A stretch of 64,000 bases of DNA from Rhodovulum steppense (GCF_004339675.1 NZ_SLVM01000017.1:1-64000), one strand, 5' to 3'; positions 40,728-51,675 are shown, counted from the stretch's first letter. The notes: a model not told the origin generated them from the letters alone. Numbers and translations: made by a program.

Positions 40728-42277
40728 TGGCCCATGCCTATGCGCCCTTTCCCTATGTCGTCCCGCCCGGGCTGAACGCGCCCGAACCGCGCCACAAGGT
40801 CGTCATCATCGGCGCGGGGCCGGTCGGTCTGGTGCTGGCGCTGGATCTGGCCCGTCGCGGGACGCCATCGGTGCTGCTCGAGGCCGGCGACGCGGTCGCG
40901 ACCGGCTCGCGCGCCATGGGCTGGTCCCGGCGCAGCCTCGAGATCTTCGACCGTCTGGGCATCGCCGACAAGGTGCTGGAAAAGGGCGTGCCATGGAGCG
41001 TCGGCCGCGTCTGCCACGGCGATGACGAGATCTTCAGCTTCGATCTGGCCGAAGGCCCCGGCGACCGGATGCCGCCCTTCCTCAACCTCCAGCAATATCA
41101 TGTCGAGCATTTCCTGAGCGACCGCGCGCTGGCCGACCCGCTGATCGACCTGCGATTCCGCAACCGCGTCACCGGGATCGACCCGGACGCGGACGGGGTG
41201 CAGGTCACGATCCGCACGCCGGATGGCGGCTACATGCTCGCGGCGGATTATGCGATCGCCTGCGACGGGGCGCGCTCGACTGTCCGGGCGATGCTCGATC
41301 TCGATTTCGAGGGCGAGCTGTTCGAGGAACGCTTCCTCATCGCCGATGTCGAGATGGAGGGCGACCTGCCCTCCGAACGCTGGTTCTGGTTCGAGCCGGG
41401 CTTCCATGACGGCCAGTCCGCACTGCTGCACCGGCAGGCCGACAACATCTACCGCATCGACCTGCAACTCGGCCCCCATGCCGACCCGAAGGAAGAGAGC
41501 AGGCCCGAAAAGGTGATCCCCCGCATCGAACAGGTGATCGGCCCCGATTTCGAGCTCGACTGGGTCAGCGTCTACAGCTTCCAGTGCCGCCGCCTGGGCG
41601 AATTCGTCCATGGCCGGGTGATCTTCGCCGGCGACAGCGCCCATCTGATCCCGCCCTTCGGCGCGCGCGGGGCCAATGGCGGGTTGCAGGATGCCGACAA
41701 TCTGGGCTGGAAGCTGGCCGCCGTGCTGGACGGCCGCGCGCCCCCCAGCCTGATCGACAGCTACAACCGCGAACGGGTGCAGGCCGCGGACGAGAACATT
41801 CGCCAATCCAGCCGCGCCACCCGCTTCATGGGTCCGGCCAACGGCGTCGAACGGCTGTTCCGTGACCAGATCCTGGCCCTCGCGCGCAAGGCGCCCTTTG
41901 CCCGCGACTGGGTCAATTCCGGCCGCCTCTCGACGCCCTGCATCTATGCCACCACCGGCCCCGACGACCCGCGCCTGCCCGCGATCTCGCGTCCCGGAGC
42001 GGTCGCCCCCGACGCGCCGCAGGGCGCGGGCTGGCTGCTGGCGGCGCTGGGCCGCGACGCGATGCTGCTGGCGATCAATTGCGACGCCCCCGCCGTTGCG
42101 GACCTGCCCGTTCTGCCGGTCGAGGTGAACCCGGCGGTGGTCGCGCGCTATCTGGGCCGGGCCGGGCGCGCGCTCTATCTGGTGCGGCCCGACCAGGTCA
42201 TCGCCGCCCGCTGGGTCGAGGCCGACGCGCGCCAGATCGCAAAGGCCCTCGCCGCGCTGTGGGAGGGACGCGCGTGA
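40727..42277 (+). CDS. FAD-dependent aromatic hydroxylase-like monooxygenase
   Basis: The 516-residue product is a group A flavoprotein monooxygenase with the dinucleotide fold VVIIGAGPVGLVLALDLARRG, the DG motif in CDGARSTVR, and the GD motif VIFAGDSAHLIPPFGARGANGG, plus a C-terminal thioredoxin-like extension. It resembles 3-(3-hydroxyphenyl)propionate and phenol hydroxylases. The substrate is unknown. Its ATG overlaps the stop of the small upstream frame, and its stop overlaps the start of a DUF2783 gene. It does not look like the shorter QhpG protein of qhp clusters. Confidence 0.85.
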   Translation: MAHAYAPFPYVVPPGLNAPEPRHKVVIIGAGPVGLVLALDLARRGTPSVLLEAGDAVATGSRAMGWSRRSLEIFDRLGIADKVLEKGVPWSVGRVCHGDDEIFSFDLAEGPGDRMPPFLNLQQYHVEHFLSDRALADPLIDLRFRNRVTGIDPDADGVQVTIRTPDGGYMLAADYAIACDGARSTVRAMLDLDFEGELFEERFLIADVEMEGDLPSERWFWFEPGFHDGQSALLHRQADNIYRIDLQLGPHADPKEESRPEKVIPRIEQVIGPDFELDWVSVYSFQCRRLGEFVHGRVIFAGDSAHLIPPFGARGANGGLQDADNLGWKLAAVLDGRAPPSLIDSYNRERVQAADENIRQSSRATRFMGPANGVERLFRDQILALARKAPFARDWVNSGRLSTPCIYATTGPDDPRLPAISRPGAVAPDAPQGAGWLLAALGRDAMLLAINCDAPAVADLPVLPVEVNPAVVARYLGRAGRALYLVRPDQVIAARWVEADARQIAKALAALWEGRA

Positions 42278-42462
42278 GCCTGATCGACACCCCCAATATC
42301 GACGATCCCGACGATTTCCTGGCCGAGCTTCTGGCCGCCCATCGCGGCCTGACCGAGGCGCAAAGCCACGCGCTGAACGCCCAGCTCCTGCTGATCCTCG
42401 CCAATCATGTCGGCGATCCGGCCGTGCTGCGCGCCGCGCTGGCGCTTGCCCGCCAACGCTGA
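42274..42462 (+). CDS. DUF2783 small protein
   Basis: The 62-residue helical protein (DDPDDFLAELLAAHRGLTEA, then QLLLILANHVGDP) matches my memory of the DUF2783 family, which tends to sit behind flavin monooxygenases like the one here. It starts at a GTG overlapping that gene's stop and has GGGAGGGA upstream. Its role is not known; a small partner or stabilising subunit is conceivable. Confidence 0.7.
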   Translation: MSLIDTPNIDDPDDFLAELLAAHRGLTEAQSHALNAQLLLILANHVGDPAVLRAALALARQR

Positions 42463-42465
42463 GCC

Positions 42466-43074
42466 CTAGCGCCGGTTGCCCATCCGGTCATTTGTCTCCT
42501 GCACGATGCTGAACATCCGTGCCGACAATTGCACGCCGGTCCGCATCTCGCCCAGGATCACCGTGGTCGCCTGGCCCGTGTCGTCGGTGATGACCCATTG
42601 GCGCAGTTCCACCGGGTTGCCGGTAAAGACCAGCGCGATGGTGCCGTATTCGGGATGCTCGGGATCCTGCGCGATCACCCGTGTCATGGTCGCATCGCCG
42701 TCATGGCCCACCACCATCCGCGCCCGCGACAGATCCACGTTGCGCTCCAGGATGATGTTCAGCGGCGTGCGGCGCAGCGGATATTGCTCGGGCGGCTGGT
42801 TCGACTTGGTGTCGAAGATCGCGACCTGCCCGCCGCCCGCGATCACCAGCCCGCCATTGGGCGGATCGTATTCGAACCGCGCCCGGCCGGGCCGCTGAAG
42901 CAGCATCCGCCCGGTCGAGATCGACCCGTCGGCATTGACCTGCGTGAACTCGGCCCGCGCGGTCGAGAAACTGTTGAGATAGCCCGAGATCGCCGACAGC
43001 GGCAGCTTGTCGGCAAGTCCGGGCGCGGCGGTGGCCGCCCAGAGGGCAAGGCCAAGGGCAAGGCGTCTTATCAT
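42466..43074 (-). CDS. lolA: Outer-membrane lipoprotein carrier protein LolA
   Basis: LolA shuttles lipoproteins across the periplasm to the outer membrane. The 202-residue product has a signal peptide (cleavage near GLADK) and the LolA fold features: the YLNSFSTARAEFTQVNADGSISTGRMLLQRPGRARFEYDPP strands and the later TPLNIILERNVDLSRA segment. It follows ftsK by 88 bp on the same strand, a neighbourhood common in alphaproteobacteria. It is convergent with the DUF2783 gene. Confidence 0.88.
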   Translation of the reverse strand: MIRRLALGLALWAATAAPGLADKLPLSAISGYLNSFSTARAEFTQVNADGSISTGRMLLQRPGRARFEYDPPNGGLVIAGGGQVAIFDTKSNQPPEQYPLRRTPLNIILERNVDLSRARMVVGHDGDATMTRVIAQDPEHPEYGTIALVFTGNPVELRQWVITDDTGQATTVILGEMRTGVQLSARMFSIVQETNDRMGNRR

Positions 43075-43162
43075 GGCGGCAATCTAGTCGCTCGCACGCG
43101 CCTTTGCATCAGCCAAAGCGTAACGAATTGGCGAGGGGCAGGCCCCCCGCCCGCGCCGCCGG

Positions 43163-45868
43163 TCAGCCCTGTTCAGGCACCAGGATCTCGCGCTTGCCGA
43201 CATGGTTGGCCGGGCTGACCACGCCTTCTTCCTCCATCTGCTCGACCAGGCGGGCGGCCTTGTTGTAGCCGATGGCCAGCTTGCGCTGGATGTAGGAGGT
43301 CGAGCATTTGCGATCCTTCAGCACGATCGCCACCGCCTGATCGTACAGCGCGTCGTCGCCATCGCCATTGCCGCCCAGGCCCAGCACCAGGTCGATCTCG
43401 CCCTCGCGGTCCTCGTCCGGTCCCTCGACCACGTTGCCGACATAATCGGGCGGCCCGAAGCCCTTCAGATAGGTGACGATCTCCTCGACTTCCTCATCCG
43501 ATACGAACGGCCCGTGCACGCGGGAAATCCGACCCCCGCCCGCCATGTAAAGCATGTCGCCCATGCCCAGAAGCTGTTCCGCCCCCTGTTCGCCCAGGAT
43601 CGTGCGGCTGTCGATCTTGCCGGTCACCTGGAACGAGATTCGGGTCGGGAAGTTCGCCTTGATCGTGCCGGTGATGACATCGACCGAGGGCCGCTGGGTG
43701 GCCATGATGAGGTGGATCCCCGAGGCCCGCGCCATCTGCGCCAGGCGCTGGATGCAGGCCTCGATCTCCTTGCCCGCCACCATCATCAGGTCGGCCATCT
43801 CGTCGACGATCACCACGATATAAGGCAGCGTCTCGGGCTGGAACTCGTCGGTCTCGAACACCGGCTCGCCGGTCTCGTCGTCGAACCCGGTCTGGACCGT
43901 GCGCTTGAACATCTCGCCCCGGTCCAGCGCATCGCGCACCCGCCCGTTATAGCCCTCGATGTTGCGCACGCCCATCTTGGACATCTTGCGATAGCGTTCC
44001 TCCATCTCGCCCACGACCCATTTCAGCGCGACGACGGCCTTCTTGGGGTCGGTGACGACCGGGGACAGCAGATGCGGGATGCCGTCATAGACCGACAGTT
44101 CCAGCATCTTGGGGTCGATCATGATCAGCCGGCATTCCTCGGGCGTCAGCTTGTAGAGCAGCGACAGGATCATCGTGTTGATCGCCACCGACTTGCCCGA
44201 CCCGGTGGTGCCCGCGATCAGCAGGTGGGGCATCTTGGCCAGGTTCGCCACCACCGCCTCGCCGCCGATATCCTTGCCCAGCGCCAGCGGTAGCCGCATC
44301 GCGCTGTCGCCGAAGGCGCGCGAGGACAGGATCTCGCGCAGCACCACCTTCTCGCGATTGACATTGGGCAGTTCGATCCCGATCACGCTGCGCCCCGGCA
44401 CGGTCGAGACCCGCGCCGACAGCGCCGACATGCTGCGCGCGATGTCGTCCGACAGCCCGATCACCCGGCTGGCCTTCAGCCCCGGCGCGGGCTCCAGCTC
44501 GTACATGGTGACCACGGGGCCGGGCCGGACCGACACGATCTCGCCCTTGACGCCGTAATCGTCCAGCACGTTTTCCAGCATCCGCGCGTTTTCCTCCAGC
44601 GCCTCGTCCGACAGGACATGGCGCTGGATCGAATCGGGGCTGGCCAGCAGCGACAGCGGCGGATGTTCATAGCCGCTGTCGGGCTCGCTGAAGGGCAGCG
44701 CCGGTTGCGCCTCTTCCATCGCCCGGCGCGAGGGGGGCACCGGCTTGCTGACGGGATGCTGCACGACCCGGCGGGGTTCCTCGTCGAACTCGGGCAGGGG
44801 CAAGTCGGCGGCCCGCGCGCTCAGCGGCGGCTCGACCGGCAGCGCGTCCGGCGTGCCCGCCCGATCGCGCCGCACGGGCGGCTCCGCGCGAAAGGCCGGG
44901 CGGCCCGACTGGCGGGCGCGGTTGCGGATCACGTCGGCGATGCGTTCCCTGATCCGGTCCTCGGAAATCGGTCCGATCCCGTCCACGCTGACGGGCAGGT
45001 CGCGCTCGACCAGTTCCATCTCGGGCTCCGCCATCCGCCGCCCCAGCACCGGCACCCGCGCCATCAGCCCGCCGATGACACCGCTCCGGGCCGGTTCGCC
45101 CGCGGGCGCCCGGCTCGCCACCAGCGGCTCGGCCCGCTGGGCGCGCACGGGTTCGGCCCCGGCGCGGCGTGTCTGCACGTTCTCGCCCAGCCGCAGCCCG
45201 GCACTCAGCGCGCCGCGCGCCGATTTCCCGGCCAACCGGCGCAGCCCTTCATAGCTCAGGATCAGGCCGAACAGCAGGAACCGGCCAAAATTGCGCAATT
45301 CGTCCCGGTCCACGCCCAGCACGAAAAGCCCCATGCCGATGGCCGCCATCCAGACCAGTGCTGCGACCACGCGCAGCCCCGCCACAGTATCCACCGGCGC
45401 CACGCCCAGGATCGCGCCCAGCACCGTATCGCCAAACAGCCCGCCCATGCCGAAGGCGTGGGTCCAGCTTGCGGGCGGCACATGGGTCGAGGCATAGACC
45501 GCCGCCAGCGCCACCGCGACCGGGGCAAAGATCAGCCGCGACAGCGCGCGGTCCTCGCCCCAATGGCCCGCCAGCCGCAGCCCCCAGACCGCCGGGATCG
45601 CCACCAGCCCCCAGGAACCCCATCCGACGATGATATGCAGCGGCGCCGCGATCGAGGCGCCGAACCGGCCCAGCATGTTTTCGGCCGGGGCATCGGTCGC
45701 CGACAGCCAGCTTGGATCGTCAGGGACGTAAGAGCCCAGGATCGCCACCATCACCAGCGCCGCCCCGATCAGCGTGAAGCCCAGCAATTCCTTGCCGCGC
45801 CGCTCGATGGCGGCCTGGACGTTGGAATCGAGAAGCGGTTCGCGCCGTTTCATCTGATACGAAGCCAT
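43163..45868 (-). CDS. ftsK: DNA translocase FtsK
   Basis: FtsK pumps DNA at the division septum and activates dimer resolution. The 901-residue product has about four membrane helices in the first 200 residues, a proline- and charge-rich linker, the motor domain with Walker A GTTGSGKS and Walker [26 protein letters not shown], and the C-terminal winged-helix gamma domain ([24 protein letters not shown]). Its start is 13 bases behind the dapC stop. Confidence 0.96.
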   Translation of the reverse strand: MASYQMKRREPLLDSNVQAAIERRGKELLGFTLIGAALVMVAILGSYVPDDPSWLSATDAPAENMLGRFGASIAAPLHIIVGWGSWGLVAIPAVWGLRLAGHWGEDRALSRLIFAPVAVALAAVYASTHVPPASWTHAFGMGGLFGDTVLGAILGVAPVDTVAGLRVVAALVWMAAIGMGLFVLGVDRDELRNFGRFLLFGLILSYEGLRRLAGKSARGALSAGLRLGENVQTRRAGAEPVRAQRAEPLVASRAPAGEPARSGVIGGLMARVPVLGRRMAEPEMELVERDLPVSVDGIGPISEDRIRERIADVIRNRARQSGRPAFRAEPPVRRDRAGTPDALPVEPPLSARAADLPLPEFDEEPRRVVQHPVSKPVPPSRRAMEEAQPALPFSEPDSGYEHPPLSLLASPDSIQRHVLSDEALEENARMLENVLDDYGVKGEIVSVRPGPVVTMYELEPAPGLKASRVIGLSDDIARSMSALSARVSTVPGRSVIGIELPNVNREKVVLREILSSRAFGDSAMRLPLALGKDIGGEAVVANLAKMPHLLIAGTTGSGKSVAINTMILSLLYKLTPEECRLIMIDPKMLELSVYDGIPHLLSPVVTDPKKAVVALKWVVGEMEERYRKMSKMGVRNIEGYNGRVRDALDRGEMFKRTVQTGFDDETGEPVFETDEFQPETLPYIVVIVDEMADLMMVAGKEIEACIQRLAQMARASGIHLIMATQRPSVDVITGTIKANFPTRISFQVTGKIDSRTILGEQGAEQLLGMGDMLYMAGGGRISRVHGPFVSDEEVEEIVTYLKGFGPPDYVGNVVEGPDEDREGEIDLVLGLGGNGDGDDALYDQAVAIVLKDRKCSTSYIQRKLAIGYNKAARLVEQMEEEGVVSPANHVGKREILVPEQG

Positions 45869-45881
45869 ACCCTAACCGTCC

Positions 45882-47063
45882 TTACCCGTAGAGGCAGTCA
45901 CGCAGCCGCATCAGCCCGTGCCGCATTTCTTGTTCTGGGGCGACCATCGCGACCCGGACATAGCCTGCACCCGGATTTTCGCCGTTCACCGCGCGCGACA
46001 GATACGCGCCGGGCAGCACCCGCACCCCCGTCCCGCGCCACAGCTTCAGCGCCGCCGCCTCGCCATCGGCGACCGGCAGCCACAGGAAGAACCCGCCTTG
46101 GGGCGGGCGATAGCCCGGCACCGTCCCGAGGATCTCGTCGGCGATGGCATATTTGCGCCGGTATTGCGCAAGGCTTTCGGCCACATGCGCCTCGTCCGCC
46201 CAGGCCCGTTCCGCCACCCGTTGCAGGGGCAGGGGCAGGGGTGCACCGGCATAGGACCGCAGCCGCTTGACATGGCCCAGGCTCTCCGCCCCGCCCGCGC
46301 AGAATCCCGACCGCAGCCCCGGCAGGTTCGAGCGTTTCGACAGCGAATGAAACACCAGCACCCGTTCGGGATCGGCGCCGATCTCGCGCGCCACCTCCAG
46401 CGCGCCGGGGGGCGGGCTGTCGCGGTAGATCTCGGAATAGCATTCATCGGCGAAGATGCGGAAATCGTGCTTTTCGGCCAGCCGGATCAGATCCGCCCAA
46501 TAGTCCCGATCCGCCACCGCGCCCTGCGGATTCGCGGGCGAGCACAGATAGGCAATCGCCACCCGGTCCAGCAATTCGCCCGGCAGCGCGGCATAATCGG
46601 GCAGGAACCCGGTTTCGGCCGTGGCGGGCACATAGACCGGCTCCGCCCCGACGGCCAGCGCGGCCACCGCATAGACCTGGTAGAACGGGTTCGGCGTCAG
46701 GATCGCGGGCCGCTGGCCGCGTTTCTGCTCGGGGCAGAGCGCCAGCGCCGCGTTGAACAGCCCCTCGCGCGTGCCGTTCAGCGTGCTGATCTGCGTCGCC
46801 GGATCGACGCGCACCCCATAGCGCCGCGCCAGCCAGTCCGAGATCGCGCCCAGCAATTCCGGCGTGCCCTCGTTCGGGGGGTATTTGCCGAACTCCGCGG
46901 CATGGGTGGCGATCACCTCCGTCACCCAGTCGGGAAAGGCATGCTGCGGCTCGCCGATGGTCATGTGCAGGGGCGCGCCGCCGGGGGCGTGGTCGTCCAG
47001 CAGACGCCGCAACCTCGGAAACGCGTATTCTGGCAGGTTCGAAAACCGCTCGGGAAAGGTCAT
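45882..47063 (-). CDS. dapC: Succinyldiaminopimelate aminotransferase (DapC-like)
   Basis: The 393-residue PLP aminotransferase matches the DapC branch: MTIGEPQHAFPDWV near the N-terminus, TPNPFYQVYAVAAL, CSPANPQG, FADECYSEIY, and the PLP lysine in SLSKRSNLPGLRSGF. DapC makes N-succinyl-LL-diaminopimelate in lysine and peptidoglycan synthesis, and dapB at 52146 acts in the same pathway. ATG 47063 starts the conserved FPERFSNLPEYAFPRLR opening; the frame continues far upstream but overlaps the amidase gene. A broader class I aminotransferase role is possible. Confidence 0.85.
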   Translation of the reverse strand: MTFPERFSNLPEYAFPRLRRLLDDHAPGGAPLHMTIGEPQHAFPDWVTEVIATHAAEFGKYPPNEGTPELLGAISDWLARRYGVRVDPATQISTLNGTREGLFNAALALCPEQKRGQRPAILTPNPFYQVYAVAALAVGAEPVYVPATAETGFLPDYAALPGELLDRVAIAYLCSPANPQGAVADRDYWADLIRLAEKHDFRIFADECYSEIYRDSPPPGALEVAREIGADPERVLVFHSLSKRSNLPGLRSGFCAGGAESLGHVKRLRSYAGAPLPLPLQRVAERAWADEAHVAESLAQYRRKYAIADEILGTVPGYRPPQGGFFLWLPVADGEAAALKLWRGTGVRVLPGAYLSRAVNGENPGAGYVRVAMVAPEQEMRHGLMRLRDCLYG

Positions 47064-47197
47064 GGACCCCTGTCTGCCTGTGCTGCCTCGGATCGGGGCG
47101 TCTGACGCACCCCGTTTCGCATCAGGATAACGGCTGGATTGCCCCCGGTCCAGAAAAGCCCCCCGCCCCTGCGGCTTGCGGGGCGATGTTGTGGCAT

Positions 47198-48529
47198 TTA
47201 GGCCAGCGCCGCCTCGGCCGCCGCCCCCAGCCGCAACAGCCGTTCCTCCGACATCGGCGGCCCCATCAGCGAGATCCCGGTCGAGGGGATGCCGGTCGGC
47301 AGAGTCAGAACCGCCAGCCCCATCAGGTTGCCGATCCGGGTGTTGCGCAGCGTCATCAGGTTTTCGGCCACGAAGAAGTCCGGATCGGCCATCAGCGCCG
47401 CCACCTTCGGCGGCAGGATCGGGCAGGTCGGCACCAGCACCGCGTCGAATCCGGCGGTCGCGGCGGCATAGGCCGCGCGCAGCCGGTCCAGCTTTTGCCA
47501 GGCGGCGACATATTCGGCGCCCGAATACTCCCGCCCGCCGCGGAACCGGTTCAGGATCGCGGGATACATCCGCTCGGGCGCCGCCTCGATGCTCGCCCCC
47601 CAGGTGCCGTAGGCTTCGGTCGCGAACAGCACCCCGGACAGCGCCAGCGCCTCGGCGATCCCGGGCACCGCGCCCCGGCTGATCGTGGCCCCTGCCTGCG
47701 CCAGCCGGTCCACCGCCTGCTCGAACCCCGCAAGGGGGCCGTCGCGGATATCGTCGAAGGCCACGGTCTCCAGCACCATCAGCCGCGCGCCCGCCAGCGT
47801 CGCGCCGCGCAGATCCGCGGGCCTGCCCCCCTCCAGCGCCGCCAGCAAAAGTGCTGCATCCTCGACATTGCGCGTCAGCGGCCCCACCGTGTCGAATCGC
47901 GGGCAAAGCGGCACGACACCCGCCAGCGACAGCCGCCCCGCCCCGGTCTTCAGCCCGACCAGATCGTTCCAGACCGCCGGCACCCGGACCGAGCCGCCGG
48001 TATCCGACCCGATCCCCGCCGCCGCCAGCCCGAACGCGACCGAGGCCGCCGCCCCCGAGGACGACCCCCCCGGCGCGGCCTCGGCGTCATGCACATTGGG
48101 CGGCGTCGCGGTCACCGGGTTCAGCCCCAGCCCCGAAAAGGCCAGTTCCGTCATATGCGTCTTGCCCAGACAGACCAGCCCCGCGGCGCTCGCATTGGCC
48201 AGCACCCCGGCATCGCGGCCGGGCACGCGGCCCGCCAGCAGGGCCGATCCCGCCTCGGTCGCCACGCCCGCCGTATCGAACAGGTCCTTCCACGAGATCG
48301 GCACCCCGTCCAGCGGCCCCAGCCGATGCCCGGTCCGCGCCCGGTCCCGCGCCGCCTGCGCCTCGGCCCGCGCGCGGTCTTCGGTCAGGCGAGCATAGAT
48401 CCGCCCCGCCTCGGGATGCGCCGCGATGGCCTCCAGACAGGCGTCGGTCAGGTCCACCGGGTCGATCCGGCCCGCACCGATCCCGCGCCCCAGATCCCCC
48501 GCGCTCATCCCCCGCCAGTCGCCCGTCAT
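47198..48529 (-). CDS. Amidase (amidase signature family)
   Basis: The 443-residue product has the Ser-cisSer-Lys triad of the amidase signature family: Lys in SWKDLFDTAG, the Ser-rich PGGSSSGAAASVA loop, and the nucleophile in GSDTGGSVRVPA. It is probably a stand-alone amidase, not GatA, because gatB/gatC are absent and the length is short for GatA. The substrate is unknown. Confidence 0.87.
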   Translation of the reverse strand: MTGDWRGMSAGDLGRGIGAGRIDPVDLTDACLEAIAAHPEAGRIYARLTEDRARAEAQAARDRARTGHRLGPLDGVPISWKDLFDTAGVATEAGSALLAGRVPGRDAGVLANASAAGLVCLGKTHMTELAFSGLGLNPVTATPPNVHDAEAAPGGSSSGAAASVAFGLAAAGIGSDTGGSVRVPAVWNDLVGLKTGAGRLSLAGVVPLCPRFDTVGPLTRNVEDAALLLAALEGGRPADLRGATLAGARLMVLETVAFDDIRDGPLAGFEQAVDRLAQAGATISRGAVPGIAEALALSGVLFATEAYGTWGASIEAAPERMYPAILNRFRGGREYSGAEYVAAWQKLDRLRAAYAAATAGFDAVLVPTCPILPPKVAALMADPDFFVAENLMTLRNTRIGNLMGLAVLTLPTGIPSTGISLMGPPMSEERLLRLGAAAEAALA

Positions 48530-48613
48530 CGCCCGCCTCCCTGACCCGATGGCGAAAGGCTAGCGGGCGCCGTGCTTATGGACAATCCCGCGCGCGCCGC
48601 CATATTGCGGGAC

Positions 48614-49840
48614 ATGGAACGCAACTCCGACATCCTGATCGTGGGCGGCGGGCTGAACGGCCCTGCGCTGGCCCTTGCACTGGCCCAGGGCGGGCTGACC
48701 GTCACCGTGATCGACGCCCTGCCCGAGGCCGCCCGCGCCGAGGACCGTTTCGACGGGCGTGCCTATGCGCTGGCGCTGGCCTCGACCCGGCTGCTGCGCG
48801 CCATCGGGATCTGGGACAAGCTGCACAACCGCAGCCAGCCGATCCTTGAAATCGTCGCCTCCGACGGGCGCGCGGGCGAGGGGCCGGCGCCCTTCTTCCT
48901 CGATTTCCACCATGGCGAGATCGAGGAAGGCCCGATGGGCTACATGCTCGAAGACCGCTACCTGCGCCGCGCCTTCCTCGACGCGATGGCCGCCGATCCG
49001 CGGATCACGACGATCTCCGGCGAGACCGTGATCGCCCAGGCCCCCGACGCGACCGGCGTCACCGTGACGCTGGCCTCGGGCCGCACGCTGCGCGGGCTTG
49101 TCCTGGTCGGCTGCGACGGGCGGCGGTCGGGCACCGCGGAACGGGCGGGGATCCGGCGCACCGGCTGGGATTACGGCCAGACCGCGCTGGTCTGCGCCAT
49201 TGCGCATGAGCACCCCCATAACGGCGCCGCGCATCAGTTCTTCATGCCCTCCGGCCCCCTGGCGATCCTGCCTTTGCCCGGCAATCGCTGTTCCATCGTC
49301 TGGAGCGAGACCCATGCCAATGCCGCCGCGATCCAGGCGCTGGACGATGCGGGCTATCTGGCGGCGCTGCGCCCGCGCTTCGGCGATTTCCTGGGCGAGA
49401 TCGCGCTGGAGGGCGACCGCTTCGCCTATCCGCTGAACCTGACGCTGGCCAATGCCTTCGTCGCGCCGCGCATCGCGCTCTTGGGCGATGCCGCGCATGG
49501 TGTGCATCCGATCGCGGGGCAGGGGCTGAACCTCGGCCTGCGCGATGTGGGCGCGCTGGCGCAGGTGCTGGTCGAGGCGAAACGGCGCGGCGAGGAGATC
49601 GGCGCCATCGACGTGCTGGAGCGCTATCAGACCTGGCGGCGCTTCGACACGACCCTGATGGCGGTCGGAACCGATGCGGTGAACAAGCTGTTTTCCAACG
49701 ACAACCCGATCCTGCGGCTGGGCCGCGATCTTGGCATGGGCGCGGTCAACGCGCTGCCCGCCCTGCGCCGCCGCTTCATCCGCGAGGCCGCCGGGCTGAC
49801 CGGCGACCTGCCGCGATTGATGACCGGCCGCCCGCTCTAG
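48614..49840 (+). CDS. UbiH/UbiF-family FAD monooxygenase
   Basis: The 408-residue flavin hydroxylase shows the FAD fold DILIVGGGLNGPALALALAQGG, the CDGRRSGTAE motif, and the family signature ALLGDAAHGVHPIAGQGLNLGLRDVGAL. Members of this family hydroxylate the ubiquinone ring; which position cannot be told from sequence. An alternative start at 48578 would add 12 residues. It is divergent from the amidase. Confidence 0.9.
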   Translation: MERNSDILIVGGGLNGPALALALAQGGLTVTVIDALPEAARAEDRFDGRAYALALASTRLLRAIGIWDKLHNRSQPILEIVASDGRAGEGPAPFFLDFHHGEIEEGPMGYMLEDRYLRRAFLDAMAADPRITTISGETVIAQAPDATGVTVTLASGRTLRGLVLVGCDGRRSGTAERAGIRRTGWDYGQTALVCAIAHEHPHNGAAHQFFMPSGPLAILPLPGNRCSIVWSETHANAAAIQALDDAGYLAALRPRFGDFLGEIALEGDRFAYPLNLTLANAFVAPRIALLGDAAHGVHPIAGQGLNLGLRDVGALAQVLVEAKRRGEEIGAIDVLERYQTWRRFDTTLMAVGTDAVNKLFSNDNPILRLGRDLGMGAVNALPALRRRFIREAAGLTGDLPRLMTGRPL

Positions 49841-49948
49841 GCGGCTTCGGGAAAGGGAAATCCGGCATTGCCCGAGGGGGACTGTTCCGGGTCCCGGGCG
49901 CGGCCCGGGCTTACACCCGGGCCAGACCTGTTCACCGCGCGCTTGCGC

Positions 49949-50854
49949 TCAGGTGCAGAAGACCCGGTGCGGGTGCAATTCGCCCGCCTTGTAGATCCCG
50001 ACCGCGACCGCCTGACCGTCATAGGACGCCCAGGCCTCGTCGCCATATTCCGCCTCGGATGTCAGCACGATCCCCGGATTGCCGTTGCGCAGCCGCGCCG
50101 CCCCATCGGCGGTGGTGCGCAATTCGGGCAACTCGGCCAGGCCATCCTCCAGCGGGCGCAGATGCTCGTCCAGCGCGGGGGTCTTCGCCAGCGCCTCGAT
50201 CTGCTCCATGCTGATCCCGTCCTCGGCCTCGAACGGCCCCGACCAGACCCGCCGCAACTCGGTCACATGGCCCTGGCAGCCCAGGATCTGCCCCAGATCG
50301 CGCGCGACCGAGCGCACATAGCCGCCCTTGCCGCAGATCATTTCCAGCACGGCATGATCGGCATCGGGCCGCTCGACCATGTCCAGGCTTTCGACATAAA
50401 GCGGCCGGGGCGCGATCTCGACCTCCTCGCCAGCCCGGGCCAGCGCATAGGCCCGCTCGCCGTCGATCTTCACGGCCGAGAATTGCGGCGGCACCTGTGC
50501 GATATCGCCGACGAATCCGGTCAGCGCCTTGCGGATCTCGTCATCCGTGGGCCGCTCGTCCGAGGTCGCGATCACCTCGCCCTCGGCATCGTCGGTATTG
50601 GTCGCGATCCCGAACCGCACGGTGAAGCGATAGGCCTTCAGCGCATCGGTGATATAGGGCACCGTCTTGGTCGCCTCGCCCAGCGCCACCGCCAGAACGC
50701 CGGTCGCGGCAGGGTCCAGCGTGCCCGCATGGCCCGCCTTCCTGGCCCCGAACGCCCAGCGCACCTTGTTCACCACCGCGTTCGATGTGATCCCGGCGGG
50801 CTTGTCCACCACCAGCCAGCCCGAAATGTCGCGTCCCTTGCGGCTGCGTCCCAC
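49949..50854 (-). CDS. truB: tRNA pseudouridine(55) synthase
   Basis: TruB makes pseudouridine 55 in the T loop of tRNAs. The 301-residue product has the catalytic Asp in [14 protein letters not shown], the [14 protein letters not shown] opening, [14 protein letters not shown], and LRRVWSGPF. The start is a GTG at 50854. It ends a minus-strand unit with rbfA and the DUF2233 gene. The 108 bp after its stop hold no clear terminator. Confidence 0.95.
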   Translation of the reverse strand: MGRSRKGRDISGWLVVDKPAGITSNAVVNKVRWAFGARKAGHAGTLDPAATGVLAVALGEATKTVPYITDALKAYRFTVRFGIATNTDDAEGEVIATSDERPTDDEIRKALTGFVGDIAQVPPQFSAVKIDGERAYALARAGEEVEIAPRPLYVESLDMVERPDADHAVLEMICGKGGYVRSVARDLGQILGCQGHVTELRRVWSGPFEAEDGISMEQIEALAKTPALDEHLRPLEDGLAELPELRTTADGAARLRNGNPGIVLTSEAEYGDEAWASYDGQAVAVGIYKAGELHPHRVFCT

Positions 50855-50937
50855 GCCCGTCGCTCCCGAAATGTTGCAAGACCCGCCTGCTAGCGAAGCC
50901 CGCGCGCGGCGTCAACGCGGTGCATCAGCGGGGGGCA

Positions 50938-51675
50938 TCAGCGGGGCGCATCCACCACCGCGCCGATGATCGGCCCCATCGGCAGCCCGATATCCGCCCG
51001 CCCCAGATCCGGCGCGTAAAGCCGCGAGATCTTGCCATCCAGATACAGCGCCTCCGGCGTGCCCAGCACGTCGCGAAACAGCCGCCCGAATTCATGGAAC
51101 GTCACCGGCCGGTCGGAAATCGCAAAGACCGCACCCCCCTCCCGCGTGACGCCGACCCCGTTGCGCACGAAGCGCGAGTCGCTGTCGACCAGGAAGCGCG
51201 GATGCAGCTTGCCCCCGATCACCAGCATCGGCCCCGATTGCGTGGCAAAGCGGCAATCGGGCGGATCGGCCAGATAGGCGCGCGTCTCGATCACCTGCGC
51301 AACGCCATCGCCCAGGCAAAGGACACCGTTCGGCAGCAGCCCGAAATTCCCCGGCCCCGCGCTGGCCACCGCGGGCGCAAGTTCCTCGCCCGCCTCGATG
51401 TAAAGCCCCACGGGCGTCCGGTCGGGGTGATACATCCCCCCGTTCATCGCGAATCCCAGCGTCCTGCCCTCGGCCGCCAGCATCCGCTCGACCCGCACGA
51501 AACTGCCCAGCACCGCGCCATCCGGCCCCAGCCGGAACAGCCGCAACTCGGTCTCGGCCGGATCGACGGCGCAGACGACATAGCCGCGGCCTTCATGGGT
51601 GATGCGCTCGCAGAAGGCCTGCGCCACGCCCGGCAGCATCAGCGCCACAAGGATCGCGGTCGCCCTAAGCCTCAT
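50938..51675 (-). CDS. Exported DUF2233 (phosphodiester glycosidase-like) protein
   Basis: The 245-residue product has a signal peptide (cleavage near GVAQAF) and the DUF2233/NAGPA-like domain, visible in [45 protein letters not shown], and [17 protein letters not shown]. Relatives cleave phosphodiester-linked sugars; the bacterial substrate is unknown. The ATG at 51675 lies within the end of rbfA, so it is co-translated with it, wedged between rbfA and truB. Confidence 0.82.
   Translation of the reverse strand: MRLRATAILVALMLPGVAQAFCERITHEGRGYVVCAVDPAETELRLFRLGPDGAVLGSFVRVERMLAAEGRTLGFAMNGGMYHPDRTPVGLYIEAGEELAPAVASAGPGNFGLLPNGVLCLGDGVAQVIETRAYLADPPDCRFATQSGPMLVIGGKLHPRFLVDSDSRFVRNGVGVTREGGAVFAISDRPVTFHEFGRLFRDVLGTPEALYLDGKISRLYAPDLGRADIGLPMGPIIGAVVDAPR

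Noticed and set aside
40727-42277. This flavin monooxygenase as the missing QhpG
   Set aside because: It is 16 kb away, has the phenol-hydroxylase build with a C-terminal extension, and is coupled to a DUF2783 gene, not to qhp genes. Not excluded by experiment.
48614-49840. The second flavin monooxygenase as QhpG
   Set aside because: Its signature motif and length fit UbiH/UbiF, and the context is unrelated to qhp.
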